A stretch of 64,000 nt of DNA from Parafrigoribacterium_A sp035571875 (GTDB lineage: Bacteria; Actinomycetota; Actinomycetes; Actinomycetales; Microbacteriaceae). Under the pieces are notes generated by a model, which was not told the origin of the DNA, made no database searches, and was given only the letters and a program-made list of their open reading frames with translations. Below, piece after piece: positions 23,599 through 32,000 of this stretch. The position numbers were made by a program, and so were the translations under genes. Numbering within the stretch: position 1 is the first letter of the stretch; every line of letters begins with the position of its first letter. The stretch covers positions 1 through 64,000 of the forward strand of contig DATNBR010000018.1 of the NCBI GenBank assembly GCA_035571875.1, read 5' to 3'.

Positions 23599-24830
23599 CT
23601 GTCGAGTCCCGTGATGAAGTCGGCCATCGCCCGCTCCACGCCGGTGAGGTCGAGCGTGCGCGGGTCCGCGTTGCTCGCCCTGATTTCGAGCACCGGGATG
23701 CCGGCCTCCTCGAGCGCGAGGGTGATGAAGGCGGCGCCAGGGACGTCGTCGGCGACGAGATGAACGACACCGTCGACGCCGTGGCCCTTCGCCTCCTTCA
23801 CGTACCACTCCGGTGCGAGCGGCGGCGCGTAGAGGAGGTCGGTGATCCCCACGAAACGGGCGGCGAGGGTCTCGATGGCGTCGGAGCCGTAGCGGATGTA
23901 GCCGTCGGCCGCGATCGCGAGGTACATCGACCAGACGAAGACGGCACCGAACTCCTCCTCGAAGCGGCGGTACATGGCGGTGTCGCTCCACAGTCCGCGG
24001 CCCACCCACATGAGCCGCGAGCGCTCCTCGGCTGCGACGGCGGAACCGGCCGCGACCATGGCTGCAACCTCGTCTCGAAGCGCTAGTGCGGCATCCCGCC
24101 CCCACTCGCTGCCCCGATGCCACTGCGGAATCATTACGGCGGGAATGGTGTCTGAGACGCGCACCGGAGTGGGGCGCGCGGAGGCGATGAGATCGCGCGT
24201 CTGCCGGTTGTACTCCTCCTGCTCGTTGATGAGCTGCATCACGCGTTCGAGCCTGCTCAGTTCGAAGGTGCGGCCGGTGCGCTGCTCAAGAAACTCGATG
24301 AGCAGGCGGTTCTCGGCGGCCATGAGGGCGATGCGTTCCGCACCGAAGACGCGATCCCACTGACGCGGTGCGAGCTCCCACCAGTCGCCGTCGGGCGTCA
24401 CCGCGGCGGTGCGCTCATAGGCGAAGTAGCCGATCGACGGGTCGTCGGTCCAGGCCTCGAAGACCTTGCCCGTGGCATCCCCGCTCAACTCCGCGATCAC
24501 GAAGTCGGGCTTCGGCAGTCCGCCCCACGGCGCGCGCTCGGGGTCGAGGCCGCGGGAGCCGAGCGCGAGCACGTCGTACTGCCTGCTGTCGTCGGGGTAG
24601 CCGCTTTTCGCGACCACCTCGAGGCTCTCGGTGGCCGCCTGCTTCGCGGTCACGATGGATGCCCACCACTGGTTGACCACGTAGGGGATGTCCATCGCGC
24701 GCAGGATCTCCTGCGGCGCATCCGCGTTCACCAGGGCGAAGATGCCGCCCGCGGCGACGGAGTCGCGCAACTCGTCGAACCACTCGCGCTGGTGAGTGAG
24801 CGCCGCCGTGGTGGAGGCCAGCCGCGTCAT
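23595..24830 (-). CDS. 2-hydroxyacyl-CoA dehydratase family protein, HgdA-like, cysteine-free
   Basis: 411 residues without one cysteine. Family landmarks are: A-D-A-P-Q-E-I-L-R-A-M-D-I-P at about 37-50 (benzoyl-CoA reductase and HgdA proteins have P-x-E-L-L-x-A-x-G/D-I), the motif R-L-M-W-V-G-R-G-L-W at 272-281 with Y-R-R-F-E-E-E-F-G-A-V at 287-297, and a C-terminal G-I-P-V-L-E-I with A-D-P-R-T. In characterised members cysteines in the N-terminal, central and C-terminal domains hold a [4Fe-4S] cluster; the matching places here read D-F-V-I-A-E-L-S-G-D-A-T and V-A-D-D-V-P-G-A. The start overlaps the next subunit gene by ATGA. Reaction unknown; classical radical dehydration is not expected without a cluster. 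Confidence 0.8.
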   Translation of the reverse strand: MTRLASTTAALTHQREWFDELRDSVAAGGIFALVNADAPQEILRAMDIPYVVNQWWASIVTAKQAATESLEVVAKSGYPDDSRQYDVLALGSRGLDPERAPWGGLPKPDFVIAELSGDATGKVFEAWTDDPSIGYFAYERTAAVTPDGDWWELAPRQWDRVFGAERIALMAAENRLLIEFLEQRTGRTFELSRLERVMQLINEQEEYNRQTRDLIASARPTPVRVSDTIPAVMIPQWHRGSEWGRDAALALRDEVAAMVAAGSAVAAEERSRLMWVGRGLWSDTAMYRRFEEEFGAVFVWSMYLAIAADGYIRYGSDAIETLAARFVGITDLLYAPPLAPEWYVKEAKGHGVDGVVHLVADDVPGAAFITLALEEAGIPVLEIRASNADPRTLDLTGVERAMADFITGLDR

Positions 24831-25930
24831 GATGCGACCCGCAGCGACTCGACGGCGGCGGCGATCCGCTCGGGGTCTTCCGCCGCGTCACCTCGCAGCA
24901 TGAGCCCAGGCACACCCGCTCGCTCACTCTGCAGCCGCCAATCCCACGCGGGTGCCTCGTCGTGCGGCCGCACGATGCTCAGCAGACCGCGAGCCCCAGC
25001 AACGCGGATGCCCTCCCGGCTCGCCTCAGCCCGCGCCGCCATCGTTGCTGAAGCGGATGCCGGTGCTCCGCGAAGGCGCGACAGCACCAGTTCCCGAAGC
25101 AGCGCGCTCCGATCGCGGTCGACCCTGGACGGCAACCGGTCGCTGAGGATCGGATCACCCCAGTCGTGGTCTTCGCCGACGACGGTCGCTCCCGCGCCCT
25201 CGATGGCGCGATACACCTCGTCGCCGAGCGGCGCGCTGCCGGTGAGGAAGACCGGGAAGTCGCCGGGCGCTGCGGCATCCGTCGCCTCGGCCATCGCGGC
25301 CCGCAACAGGTCGATGGCCTCGGCGGCGGGCAGAGTGGCGGCCGCCCGATAACCGTGCAGTGCGGAGGTGCCGCCGAACCGCGCCGCTCGCCGGTGGGCG
25401 CGCGCCCGTTCGAGCTCGGTGCGCACGGCGGTGAGCTCCGCGTGCGCCCCGTGCAGCGAGTCGGCCGTGATCGGCCTGAGCGTCCACTGCTCGACCGTGG
25501 TCCACATGTGCTCCAACTGGGCGATGTTGAACTGCACCGTACTCTCCCGGTCCTGGTGCACCTGGTCGACGAGCTGCACCGGCATCGCGATCCGGCCGCG
25601 ACGGCGCAGCTCCTGCAGCGTATAGAACAGGCGCACGGATGCCTCGGTGTCGCGCGAGATGAGCAGGCCGCTGAGAAAGTCGAGCGACCCCGCGAGCACG
25701 GCGGCGAGCACCAGGCTCGCCGCCCGATCGACCGCTCGACCCATGATCGCGTCTGTCTCTTCGGTCGCCGCCGGTTCGGGAGCGAGTCGAAAGGCCAGTG
25801 CGCCAGCGGCTGCGACGAGGAGCGCGGGCACGTCGCGCCCCACGATGCCGATGACGGGTCGACCGGATGCGGCGACCGCGGCCGCCCTGGACCGAGCGTC
25901 GCGCACTGCCCCCGCCAGCTGCGCCGTCAC
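24827..25930 (-). CDS. 2-hydroxyacyl-CoA dehydratase family protein, HgdB-like, cysteine-free
   Basis: 367 residues, GTG start, no cysteine. The family pattern is seen at L-D-F-L-S-G-L-L-I-S-R-D-T-E-A-S-V-R (84-101; members usually have a cluster cysteine after this strand), at V-F-L-T-G-S-A-P-L-G-D-E-V-Y (227-240) with G-A-T-V-V-G-E-D-H-D-W-G (247-258; normally a cysteine after D-D/E-D), and at I-V-R-P-H-D-E-A-P-A-W-D-W (319-331; normally a cysteine here) with A-G-V-P-G-L-M-L-R-G-D. It resembles the second subunit of HgdAB/HadBC/FldBC heterodimers. It overlaps its neighbours by four bases on both sides. No ATP-dependent activator (HgdC/HadI type) is encoded in the window. Confidence 0.75.
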   Translation of the reverse strand: MTAQLAGAVRDARSRAAAVAASGRPVIGIVGRDVPALLVAAAGALAFRLAPEPAATEETDAIMGRAVDRAASLVLAAVLAGSLDFLSGLLISRDTEASVRLFYTLQELRRRGRIAMPVQLVDQVHQDRESTVQFNIAQLEHMWTTVEQWTLRPITADSLHGAHAELTAVRTELERARAHRRAARFGGTSALHGYRAAATLPAAEAIDLLRAAMAEATDAAAPGDFPVFLTGSAPLGDEVYRAIEGAGATVVGEDHDWGDPILSDRLPSRVDRDRSALLRELVLSRLRGAPASASATMAARAEASREGIRVAGARGLLSIVRPHDEAPAWDWRLQSERAGVPGLMLRGDAAEDPERIAAAVESLRVAS

Positions 25931-27171
25931 AGGGCGCCGGCGTCTCTCAGAGCTGCAATGCGCTCGTCGTCGTAGCCGAGCAACTCGTGGAGCACCGACT
26001 CTGTGTGCTCGCCGAGCCAGGGAGCGGGTCGGTCGAGCGAGGTGCTGCTGCCGGAGAAGATGATCGGCACGCCGGAGCCGTAGAGTTCCTCGGCCGGGCC
26101 GAAGACCGGGTGGCTCAGCTGCTCGACCTCGCCGCGGCTCAGCACCAGCGGGTCGCGCACGGCCTCACCGGTGTCGCGCACGGGGGCGGCCGGCACTCCG
26201 TACTCCTCGAGGCGGCGCACGGCCTCCGCAGAGGTGAGGTGCTGCGCCCAGCTCGCGATCATCGCGTGCAGTTCGTCGGCGTTGTGTACGCGATTGTCGC
26301 GCCGTGAGAATCGTTCGTCCTCCGCCATCTCGGGAACGCCGAGGGCCTTCATGACACCGGAACTGAACGCATCCGTGGGGCCGCACAGCGCGAACCAGCC
26401 GTCCTTCGTGACGAAGACGCCGAAGGGAGCGAGGCGTGGAACGTAGGAGCCCGTGCGCAGCGGCATCCCGATGGTCTCGAAGGCGTCGAAGGGTTCGCAG
26501 GCGACGAGCGAGGTCAGTGCGCCGAGCATCGACACGTCGACGTGCTGCCCTTCGCCGGTGCGCTCGCTCTCGAGCACGGCGGCCAGAACGCCGATCACGC
26601 CGAAGAGCGGTGCGACGAGGTCCGCGATGGGAAGGCCGAAACGCACGGGTGGTTCGCCCGGGCTGCCGGCGGTCAGCATCGTGCCGCTGAGCGCCTGGAT
26701 GATCGTGTCCATCGCCTTGCCGCTGCCGGGCCCGCCCTGCGCGCCGAAGCCGCTGATCGAGGCATAGACGAGGCGCGGGTTCACCGCGTGCAGGGTGTCG
26801 AAGTCGACGCCGAGGCGCTTGGTGACGCCGGCGCTGAAGTTCTCGACCACGACATCCGCGGTCTTGGCGAGCTCGAGCAAGACCTTCTTGCCCTCTGGGG
26901 TCTTGAGGTTGAGCGTCATGCTCTCTTTGTTGCGCCCGCGGAGCATCATCGAGACCGACATGTCCTGCTCACTCGTGCGCCGCGCCTCGAGCCCGTGATC
27001 GCTGTAGTAGGGGGCGTTGTTGCGCGAGGAGTCACCGCCCAGCATGGGGTTCTCGATCTTGATCACCCTGGCGCCCAGCCCGGCGAGCAGGAGCGTGGCG
27101 TAGGGCCCGGAGAGGGCTGTCGTGAGGTCGAGCACCGTCTTCCCGGTCAGCGGTCGTACGGTGTCGTTCAT
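25927..27171 (-). CDS. CaiB/BaiF-type (class III) CoA-transferase
   Basis: 414 residues. Class III CoA-transferases move CoA between carboxylic acids through an aspartyl-CoA intermediate. The likely catalytic aspartate is D155 in G-K-A-M-D-T-I-I-Q. Other family segments are L-L-L-A-G-L-G-A-R-V-I-K-I-E (28-41), the nucleotide region G-R-N-K-E-S-M-T-L-N-L (79-89) and G-E-G-Q-H-V-D-V-S-M-L near the middle. In HadA/FldA pathways a transferase of this family activates a 2-hydroxy acid for the dehydratase, and the same gene neighbourhood is seen here. It overlaps both neighbours by four bases. Confidence 0.92.
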   Translation of the reverse strand: MNDTVRPLTGKTVLDLTTALSGPYATLLLAGLGARVIKIENPMLGGDSSRNNAPYYSDHGLEARRTSEQDMSVSMMLRGRNKESMTLNLKTPEGKKVLLELAKTADVVVENFSAGVTKRLGVDFDTLHAVNPRLVYASISGFGAQGGPGSGKAMDTIIQALSGTMLTAGSPGEPPVRFGLPIADLVAPLFGVIGVLAAVLESERTGEGQHVDVSMLGALTSLVACEPFDAFETIGMPLRTGSYVPRLAPFGVFVTKDGWFALCGPTDAFSSGVMKALGVPEMAEDERFSRRDNRVHNADELHAMIASWAQHLTSAEAVRRLEEYGVPAAPVRDTGEAVRDPLVLSRGEVEQLSHPVFGPAEELYGSGVPIIFSGSSTSLDRPAPWLGEHTESVLHELLGYDDERIAALRDAGAL

Positions 27172-28334
27172 TCGGTGTCTCCTTGTTTCTGTGACGGATG
27201 GATGCGAACCTCATCGCCCTCCCAGGCGAACTCGGTGCCGAACCCCTCCTCGGCGGTGATCCGCCGGATGTAGTCGATGACCTCGCGGCCGGTCTCGTCG
27301 TTCCCGTGCGGCACCGGTTGTGCGTTCTCGTCGATCCAGCACGGGATGACGCCCCACGCGGGTTCGCCTGCCGCTGAGATATCGAGCACGGCGATGGCCG
27401 TATTGCGGCTCTCCGGGTGAAACGGGTACCAGCTCGGCAGCCGCGGGTCGGGTTCGAAGCCGAAGAGCGTGCGGCGGCGTTCGGCCCAGCGCCGCTGCTC
27501 GTCGACACCGGCCGAGGCCGGGGTGAGCGCGTCGGTGACGGTGACGAAGTTGCCGAGGCCGTGAAAGATCGCCCGGCCGTGATAGAACTCGATGCCGCGC
27601 AAGATGTGCGCGTGGTGGCCGATCACCATGGTGGCTCCGGCATCGACGGCCGCGTGCGCGATCTCGGTCTCGTAGGCGGCGAGCTCCGCCGGCACGTGCA
27701 CGAGCCCCTTGTGCAGGGCGACGACCACCACGTCTACCTGCGCCGCCAGCGCCGCGATCCGCGCGCGCATCTCGGCCAGCGAGGCGGGGTCGGCGAAGGT
27801 GTGCACGCTCGGCGGACCGCCTGGGTTCGCGCCGATGGCCTCGTAGTGCGAGTAGACGCGAACGTAGGCTCCGCCGGGCCGACGGCTGGTCGCCCAGCTG
27901 TCGCTCGGGCCGACGCAGTTGAACGAGAGCACACCGATCGTGTGGCCACCTCGGGAGAGGACGACTGGCTCGTTCGCCTCCGCGAGGTCGGCTCCCGCAC
28001 CCGTCGTCGCGATGCCGGCCTCGTGCGCGGCGGCGATCGTCTCGGCGATGCCTCCGCCGCCAGCGTCACCGATGTGGTTTCCGGCGAGAGTGAGCACGTC
28101 GAAGCCCGCCCTGGCGATGACGGCGAGGTGCGCAGGGTCGGCCGGCGGTGCCGGCACGTCGACGGTGGCGACGGTGCGCGTGGTGGCGTGCGGCACCTCG
28201 AGCTGGCCGATGGTGAGGTCGGCGGCGCGCAGCACCGGTGAGGATGCGGCAAAGAAGGCGTCCGGCTCGGGGCGATCGACGATCAGGTCGCCGACCGCCG
28301 CTATGCGCACGGTGCGGCTGGGGACATCCGTCAT
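27168..28334 (-). CDS. CapA/PgsA-family (metallophosphatase-like) protein
   Basis: 388 residues. The CapA fold of the calcineurin-like superfamily is recognised by A-A-V-G-D-L-I-V-D (D16), L-T-L-A-G-N-H-I-G-D, V-V-V-V-A-L-H-K-G and V-I-G-H-H-A-H-I-L-R-G. PgsA/CapA proteins are tied to poly-gamma-glutamate capsules, but this form has no signal peptide or membrane helix and sits in an apparent catabolic operon. It is more likely a cytoplasmic phosphoesterase or peptide-handling enzyme (inference). Overlaps both neighbours (ATGA). Confidence 0.88.
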   Translation of the reverse strand: MTDVPSRTVRIAAVGDLIVDRPEPDAFFAASSPVLRAADLTIGQLEVPHATTRTVATVDVPAPPADPAHLAVIARAGFDVLTLAGNHIGDAGGGGIAETIAAAHEAGIATTGAGADLAEANEPVVLSRGGHTIGVLSFNCVGPSDSWATSRRPGGAYVRVYSHYEAIGANPGGPPSVHTFADPASLAEMRARIAALAAQVDVVVVALHKGLVHVPAELAAYETEIAHAAVDAGATMVIGHHAHILRGIEFYHGRAIFHGLGNFVTVTDALTPASAGVDEQRRWAERRRTLFGFEPDPRLPSWYPFHPESRNTAIAVLDISAAGEPAWGVIPCWIDENAQPVPHGNDETGREVIDYIRRITAEEGFGTEFAWEGDEVRIHPSQKQGDTE

Positions 28335-29179
28335 GAGCGCCTCGGCGGTTGCGCGACGCCGTTGAGCTCATCGACGAAGACGCGAACCTCGCGTGCGAGG
28401 CGCTCGGGCGCCTCTTCGCCCATCATGTGGCCGCTGTCCTCGAACAGCACCGCCTTGGCGCCTCGCACGTTCACGGCCGCCCGCAGCGCCGACTGGGGTG
28501 AGATCACTCCGTCGCGCATGGCGGCGAGAATCAGCACGGGCACCCGGATGCCGCGATAGACCTCCGCGAGCGCCTCGTCGGTGGTGGCCTCGGGAAAGGG
28601 CTTGCCCTGGTTGATCTCGGCCTCGTCATCTGGTCGAAGCGCGGCCTCCTCGGCGGCGGCGGCGAACCTCACCCTGCGCGACTCGATCACGGCGGGGTCA
28701 TCGGTCCAGCCCGCCATGTGCTCGAGCATGCCGGTGACGAACTCGGGATTCTTGCGCTGCTCGATGAAGCGGCGTCGACCCTCGGACGATGCCGTGCCGC
28801 CCTCCCGGTCGTGCGGCGTTCCGACGACCGAGATCAGGGCCTTCAGCCGCTCCGGGTTTCTGCGGGCGATGTGCCAGCCGATTCCGCCGCCGTGCGAGAT
28901 GCCGGTGTAGATGAAACGGTCGACGCCCAGCCGGTCTGCGAAGGCGCAGACGTCATCCGCCCAGGTGTCGAGCCAGCTCTGCGGCGGGCTGGTCGGATGA
29001 GTCGACCGCCCGAAGCCACGAGCCTGGATCGTGTACACGTGGTATGACGTGGGTGCTGCGGCGAGCAGCTCGGGGTAGGCACCCGCGGCGAAGCCCATCG
29101 CCGATGACAAGACGATCTCGTCTCCGGAGCCGAACTCCTCATACCAGAGCTCACCGTCTCCGACGTTCATCACACTCAT
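28331..29179 (-). CDS. Alpha/beta-fold hydrolase
   Basis: 282 residues. The nucleophile elbow G-I-S-H-G puts the catalytic serine at 95. The acid is probably the aspartate in A-A-M-R-D-G-V-I-S and the histidine lies in E-D-S-G-H-M-M-G-E-E. The cap region around 120-190 is helical. Likely an esterase, amidase or C-C hydrolase acting on the imported compound. GGGGAG lies four bases before the ATG, and the gene overlaps both neighbours. Confidence 0.9.
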   Translation of the reverse strand: MSVMNVGDGELWYEEFGSGDEIVLSSAMGFAAGAYPELLAAAPTSYHVYTIQARGFGRSTHPTSPPQSWLDTWADDVCAFADRLGVDRFIYTGISHGGGIGWHIARRNPERLKALISVVGTPHDREGGTASSEGRRRFIEQRKNPEFVTGMLEHMAGWTDDPAVIESRRVRFAAAAEEAALRPDDEAEINQGKPFPEATTDEALAEVYRGIRVPVLILAAMRDGVISPQSALRAAVNVRGAKAVLFEDSGHMMGEEAPERLAREVRVFVDELNGVAQPPRRS

Positions 29180-30021
29180 TGCTCCCCCTTATTGCGGCGA
29201 CGCTGACGTTCTTCTCGCCGAGCGCGCTGCTCGGCAGGGTCTGGAACCGGTGCCGCGGCGAGCAGCGACCGGGTGTATTCCTCGCGCGGTCGTTCGTAGA
29301 CCTGCTCGGCCGTGCCGAGTTCCACGATGCGTCCGGCCTGCAGCACCGCGATGCTGTGCGAGATGTGGCGCACGACCGAGAGGTCGTGCGAGACGAACAG
29401 CAGGCTGAGCCCGAGGTCGCGCTGCAGTTCTGAGAGGAGGTTGAGAACCTCCGCCTGCACCGAGAGGTCGAGCGCGCTCACGGGTTCGTCACAGACGATG
29501 AGTCGCGGCGAGAGCATCAGCGAGCGGGCGATGGCGATGCGCTGGCGCTGGCCTCCCGAGAACTGAGCGGGGTAGCGATGTGCCGCGTCCTCGCTGAGAC
29601 CGACGCGCTGGAGCAGCATCGCGCTGCGGTCCGTGATCTCGGCCGCGCTCATCCGCTGTTCGCGAGGCACGATGCGGCACGGCTCGGCGAGCGTGTAGCC
29701 GATCGTCTTGCTCGGATCGAGTGAGCTGTACGGGTCCTGGAAGATCACCTGTCGCTGGGCGCCGAGTGCTCGCCGTTCGCCGCGGGACATGCGCGAAATG
29801 TCGCGACCCTCGAACAGCACGCGGCCGCTCGCGATCGGCAGCATCCCGAGAATCGCCATACCCGTGGTCGTCTTGCCCGAGCCGGACTCGCCCACGAGAC
29901 CCATGGTGCTTCCCGCCGGGATGCTGAAGCTCACACCATCGACGGCGCGCTTGCGACGGCGGCCGGTGCCGTGATCCACGACCAGGTCGGTCACCTCGAG
30001 AATCGGCTGTGCGGCGCTCAC
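29176..30021 (-). CDS. ABC transporter ATP-binding protein (OppF/DppF-type)
   Basis: 281 residues, GTG start overlapping the previous stop; longer in-frame extensions fall inside that gene. Walker A G-E-S-G-S-G-K-T is at 44-51, the signature F-S-G-G-Q-R-Q-R follows, and Walker B is L-I-V-C-D-E-P-V-S. The oligopeptide-family tail is basic (R-R-E-E-R-Q-R-R-R-N-K). Together with the ATPase half of the fused protein it would form the heterodimeric ATPase pair of a peptide-type importer. Confidence 0.94.
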   Translation of the reverse strand: MSAAQPILEVTDLVVDHGTGRRRKRAVDGVSFSIPAGSTMGLVGESGSGKTTTGMAILGMLPIASGRVLFEGRDISRMSRGERRALGAQRQVIFQDPYSSLDPSKTIGYTLAEPCRIVPREQRMSAAEITDRSAMLLQRVGLSEDAAHRYPAQFSGGQRQRIAIARSLMLSPRLIVCDEPVSALDLSVQAEVLNLLSELQRDLGLSLLFVSHDLSVVRHISHSIAVLQAGRIVELGTAEQVYERPREEYTRSLLAAAPVPDPAEQRARREERQRRRNKGEQ

Positions 30022-32000
30022 GATTGCACCGCCTCGAGCGTTTCGATGTGGATGCAGCGGCTGGCGCGCTCCTCGTCGAGGTGCACCATGGCGATGGGCG
30101 CGGGCAGGCAGTCGGCGGAGGCCAGTGGGCAGCGCGCGGCGAAGTGACAGCCGATCGGCCACTGGTGCGGGGGAGGAACCGAACCGCCGATCGTCGGCAG
30201 TGGCTTTCCCGGCTCGGCACCGTGCGGGTTCGAGCGCAGCAGGGCCGCGGTGTACGGATGCTTCGGAGCCGCGAACAGCTCGGCGACCGTCGCACGCTCC
30301 ACCACTTCACCCGCGTACATCACGATCGCGCGGCTGCACAGGTCGGCGACGACGCCCCAGTCGTGGCTCACCAGGATGACGGCCATGCCGGTCTGCTCCT
30401 GAATGCTGCGCAGCAGATCGAGGATGTCGGCCTGCACCGTCACGTCGAGCGCGGTCGTCGGCTCGTCGGCGATGAGTACCTCCGGTCGACCGGCGAGTGC
30501 CATCGCGATGGCGACCCGCTGCGCCATGCCACCCGAGATCTCGTGTGGATAGCGGGAAGCGACCGCGGGGTCGAGGCGCACGGCCTCGAGCAGCTCCGCA
30601 GTGCGCATCTGTGCGTCGCCGCGACTGACCCGCTCGTGGGCGCGCACGGCCTCGGCGATCTGCGAGCCCACACGGAATGAGGGGTCGAGAGCAACCATGG
30701 GCTCCTGCGAGATCATGGCGATGCGTGCGCCGCGCACCTCACGCAGTCGGGCAGCGGACATGCCGACCAGCTCCTCCCCGGCAAGCAGGATGGAGCCTCC
30801 CGTGATGCGGCCGTTCGCGCCGAGCAGCCCGAGCAGCCCGAGCGCCGTCACCGTCTTGCCGCTGCCAGACTCGCCGACGAGTCCCACGATCTCGCCCGGC
30901 AGCACGTCGAAGTCCACCCGCTGGATCGCCGTGGTCTCCCGACCCGCAGGGCCGAATCCGACGGTGAGCCCACGAACCGAGAGCACTGCACCCGGTGCCG
31001 CAGGAATGGCGGCCTCTTCGTCGGGGTCGGGCGCCGCGACATCCGTCACGCCTGTGGCCGTGGTGACCGAGGCGGTGACGACGGAAGTCATGCCGCGCGG
31101 TGCGCTGTCGACGCGGGTGCGCTTGGCCGTCGCGAGGCCGGCGAGCGTGAAGCGCTCCTGGTTCGCGTCTCGCAGCGCGTCGCCGAGCAGGCACAGCGCG
31201 AGGGTGGTGATGGCGATGATGCCGCCGGTGGGAATGAGCAGCCACGGGTCGGTCTGGATGAGCGTCGCCGCTTCGGCGACCATGCCGCCCCAGGTGGGTG
31301 CGGGCGGTGGCGGCCCGAAGGCGAGGAACGCGAGACCGGTCTGGATGCCGAGGGTCGCCGCAGAGAACAGCGTCACCTGCACGAGCAGCACGCCTCGAAT
31401 CTGCGGCAGCACGTGCGCGGCCATGATGCGCACCTGCCCGAGCCCGGAGACCCTCGCGGCCCCGATGTAGAGCTCCTGCCGCACGGAGAGCGCGGCGCTG
31501 CGGAAGACGCGGATGAACGCCCCGCTCGCGAGCACACCGACGCTCACCATCGCCACGAACATGCTGTTGTTGAAGATCGCGAGCACGGCGAGAGTGATGA
31601 TCGTGCCGGGAATCGAGAGCAGCACATCGACGACGTGCAGGATGATGCGGTCGGTGATGCCGCCGACGTAGCCGGCGAGAATGCCGAGCGGGATGGCGAT
31701 GATGAGCATCGACACCACGGCGACGAGCACGCCGCTCAGCGATTCCTGCCCTCCGAAGAGCAGTCGGCTGAGCACATCGCGCCCGAGGGAGTCGGTTCCG
31801 AGCAGGTGCGCGACCGTCGGACCCTGCTTGACGATGCGCAGGTTCTGTTCGAGCGGGCTGTGCGGCGCGATCAGCGGCGCGGCGAAGGAGCCGGCGACGA
31901 TCAGTATGACCACGATGCCCGAGACGACGCCGAGCGGCTTGCGCAGTACGCGCCTCACGAGACCGGCCGACATCGACCTGGTTCCACTGCTGCGGCTCAT
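30018..32000 (-). CDS. Peptide-type ABC permease fused to ATP-binding domain (DppC-DppD fusion)
   Basis: 660 residues. The N-terminal half (about 1-300) is a DppC/OppC permease with about six helices and the inner-membrane loop around V-S-G-L-G-Q-V-R-I-M. A linker of about 50 residues rich in Thr, Val and Asp (about 305-355) joins it to a DppD/OppD ATPase with Walker A G-E-S-G-S-G-K-T, signature I-S-G-G-M-A-Q-R and Walker B V-L-I-A-D-E-P-T. The C terminus has the C-x6-7-C pattern of the oligopeptide family (G-C-H-F-A-A-R-C-P). Such fusions are known in actinobacteria. Four-base overlaps on both sides. Confidence 0.94.
   Translation of the reverse strand: MSRSSGTRSMSAGLVRRVLRKPLGVVSGIVVILIVAGSFAAPLIAPHSPLEQNLRIVKQGPTVAHLLGTDSLGRDVLSRLLFGGQESLSGVLVAVVSMLIIAIPLGILAGYVGGITDRIILHVVDVLLSIPGTIITLAVLAIFNNSMFVAMVSVGVLASGAFIRVFRSAALSVRQELYIGAARVSGLGQVRIMAAHVLPQIRGVLLVQVTLFSAATLGIQTGLAFLAFGPPPPAPTWGGMVAEAATLIQTDPWLLIPTGGIIAITTLALCLLGDALRDANQERFTLAGLATAKRTRVDSAPRGMTSVVTASVTTATGVTDVAAPDPDEEAAIPAAPGAVLSVRGLTVGFGPAGRETTAIQRVDFDVLPGEIVGLVGESGSGKTVTALGLLGLLGANGRITGGSILLAGEELVGMSAARLREVRGARIAMISQEPMVALDPSFRVGSQIAEAVRAHERVSRGDAQMRTAELLEAVRLDPAVASRYPHEISGGMAQRVAIAMALAGRPEVLIADEPTTALDVTVQADILDLLRSIQEQTGMAVILVSHDWGVVADLCSRAIVMYAGEVVERATVAELFAAPKHPYTAALLRSNPHGAEPGKPLPTIGGSVPPPHQWPIGCHFAARCPLASADCLPAPIAMVHLDEERASRCIHIETLEAVQS

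Noticed and set aside
23595..25930. Calling the HgdAB-like pair a functional 2-hydroxyacyl-CoA dehydratase or benzoyl-CoA reductase
   Set aside because: No cysteine for the iron-sulfur clusters and no activator ATPase gene; the family name is kept but not the reaction.
30022..30162. N-terminal extension of the OppF-type ATPase
   Set aside because: The arginine-rich extension overlaps the fused permease-ATPase gene; the ABC domain begins right after the GTG at 30021.
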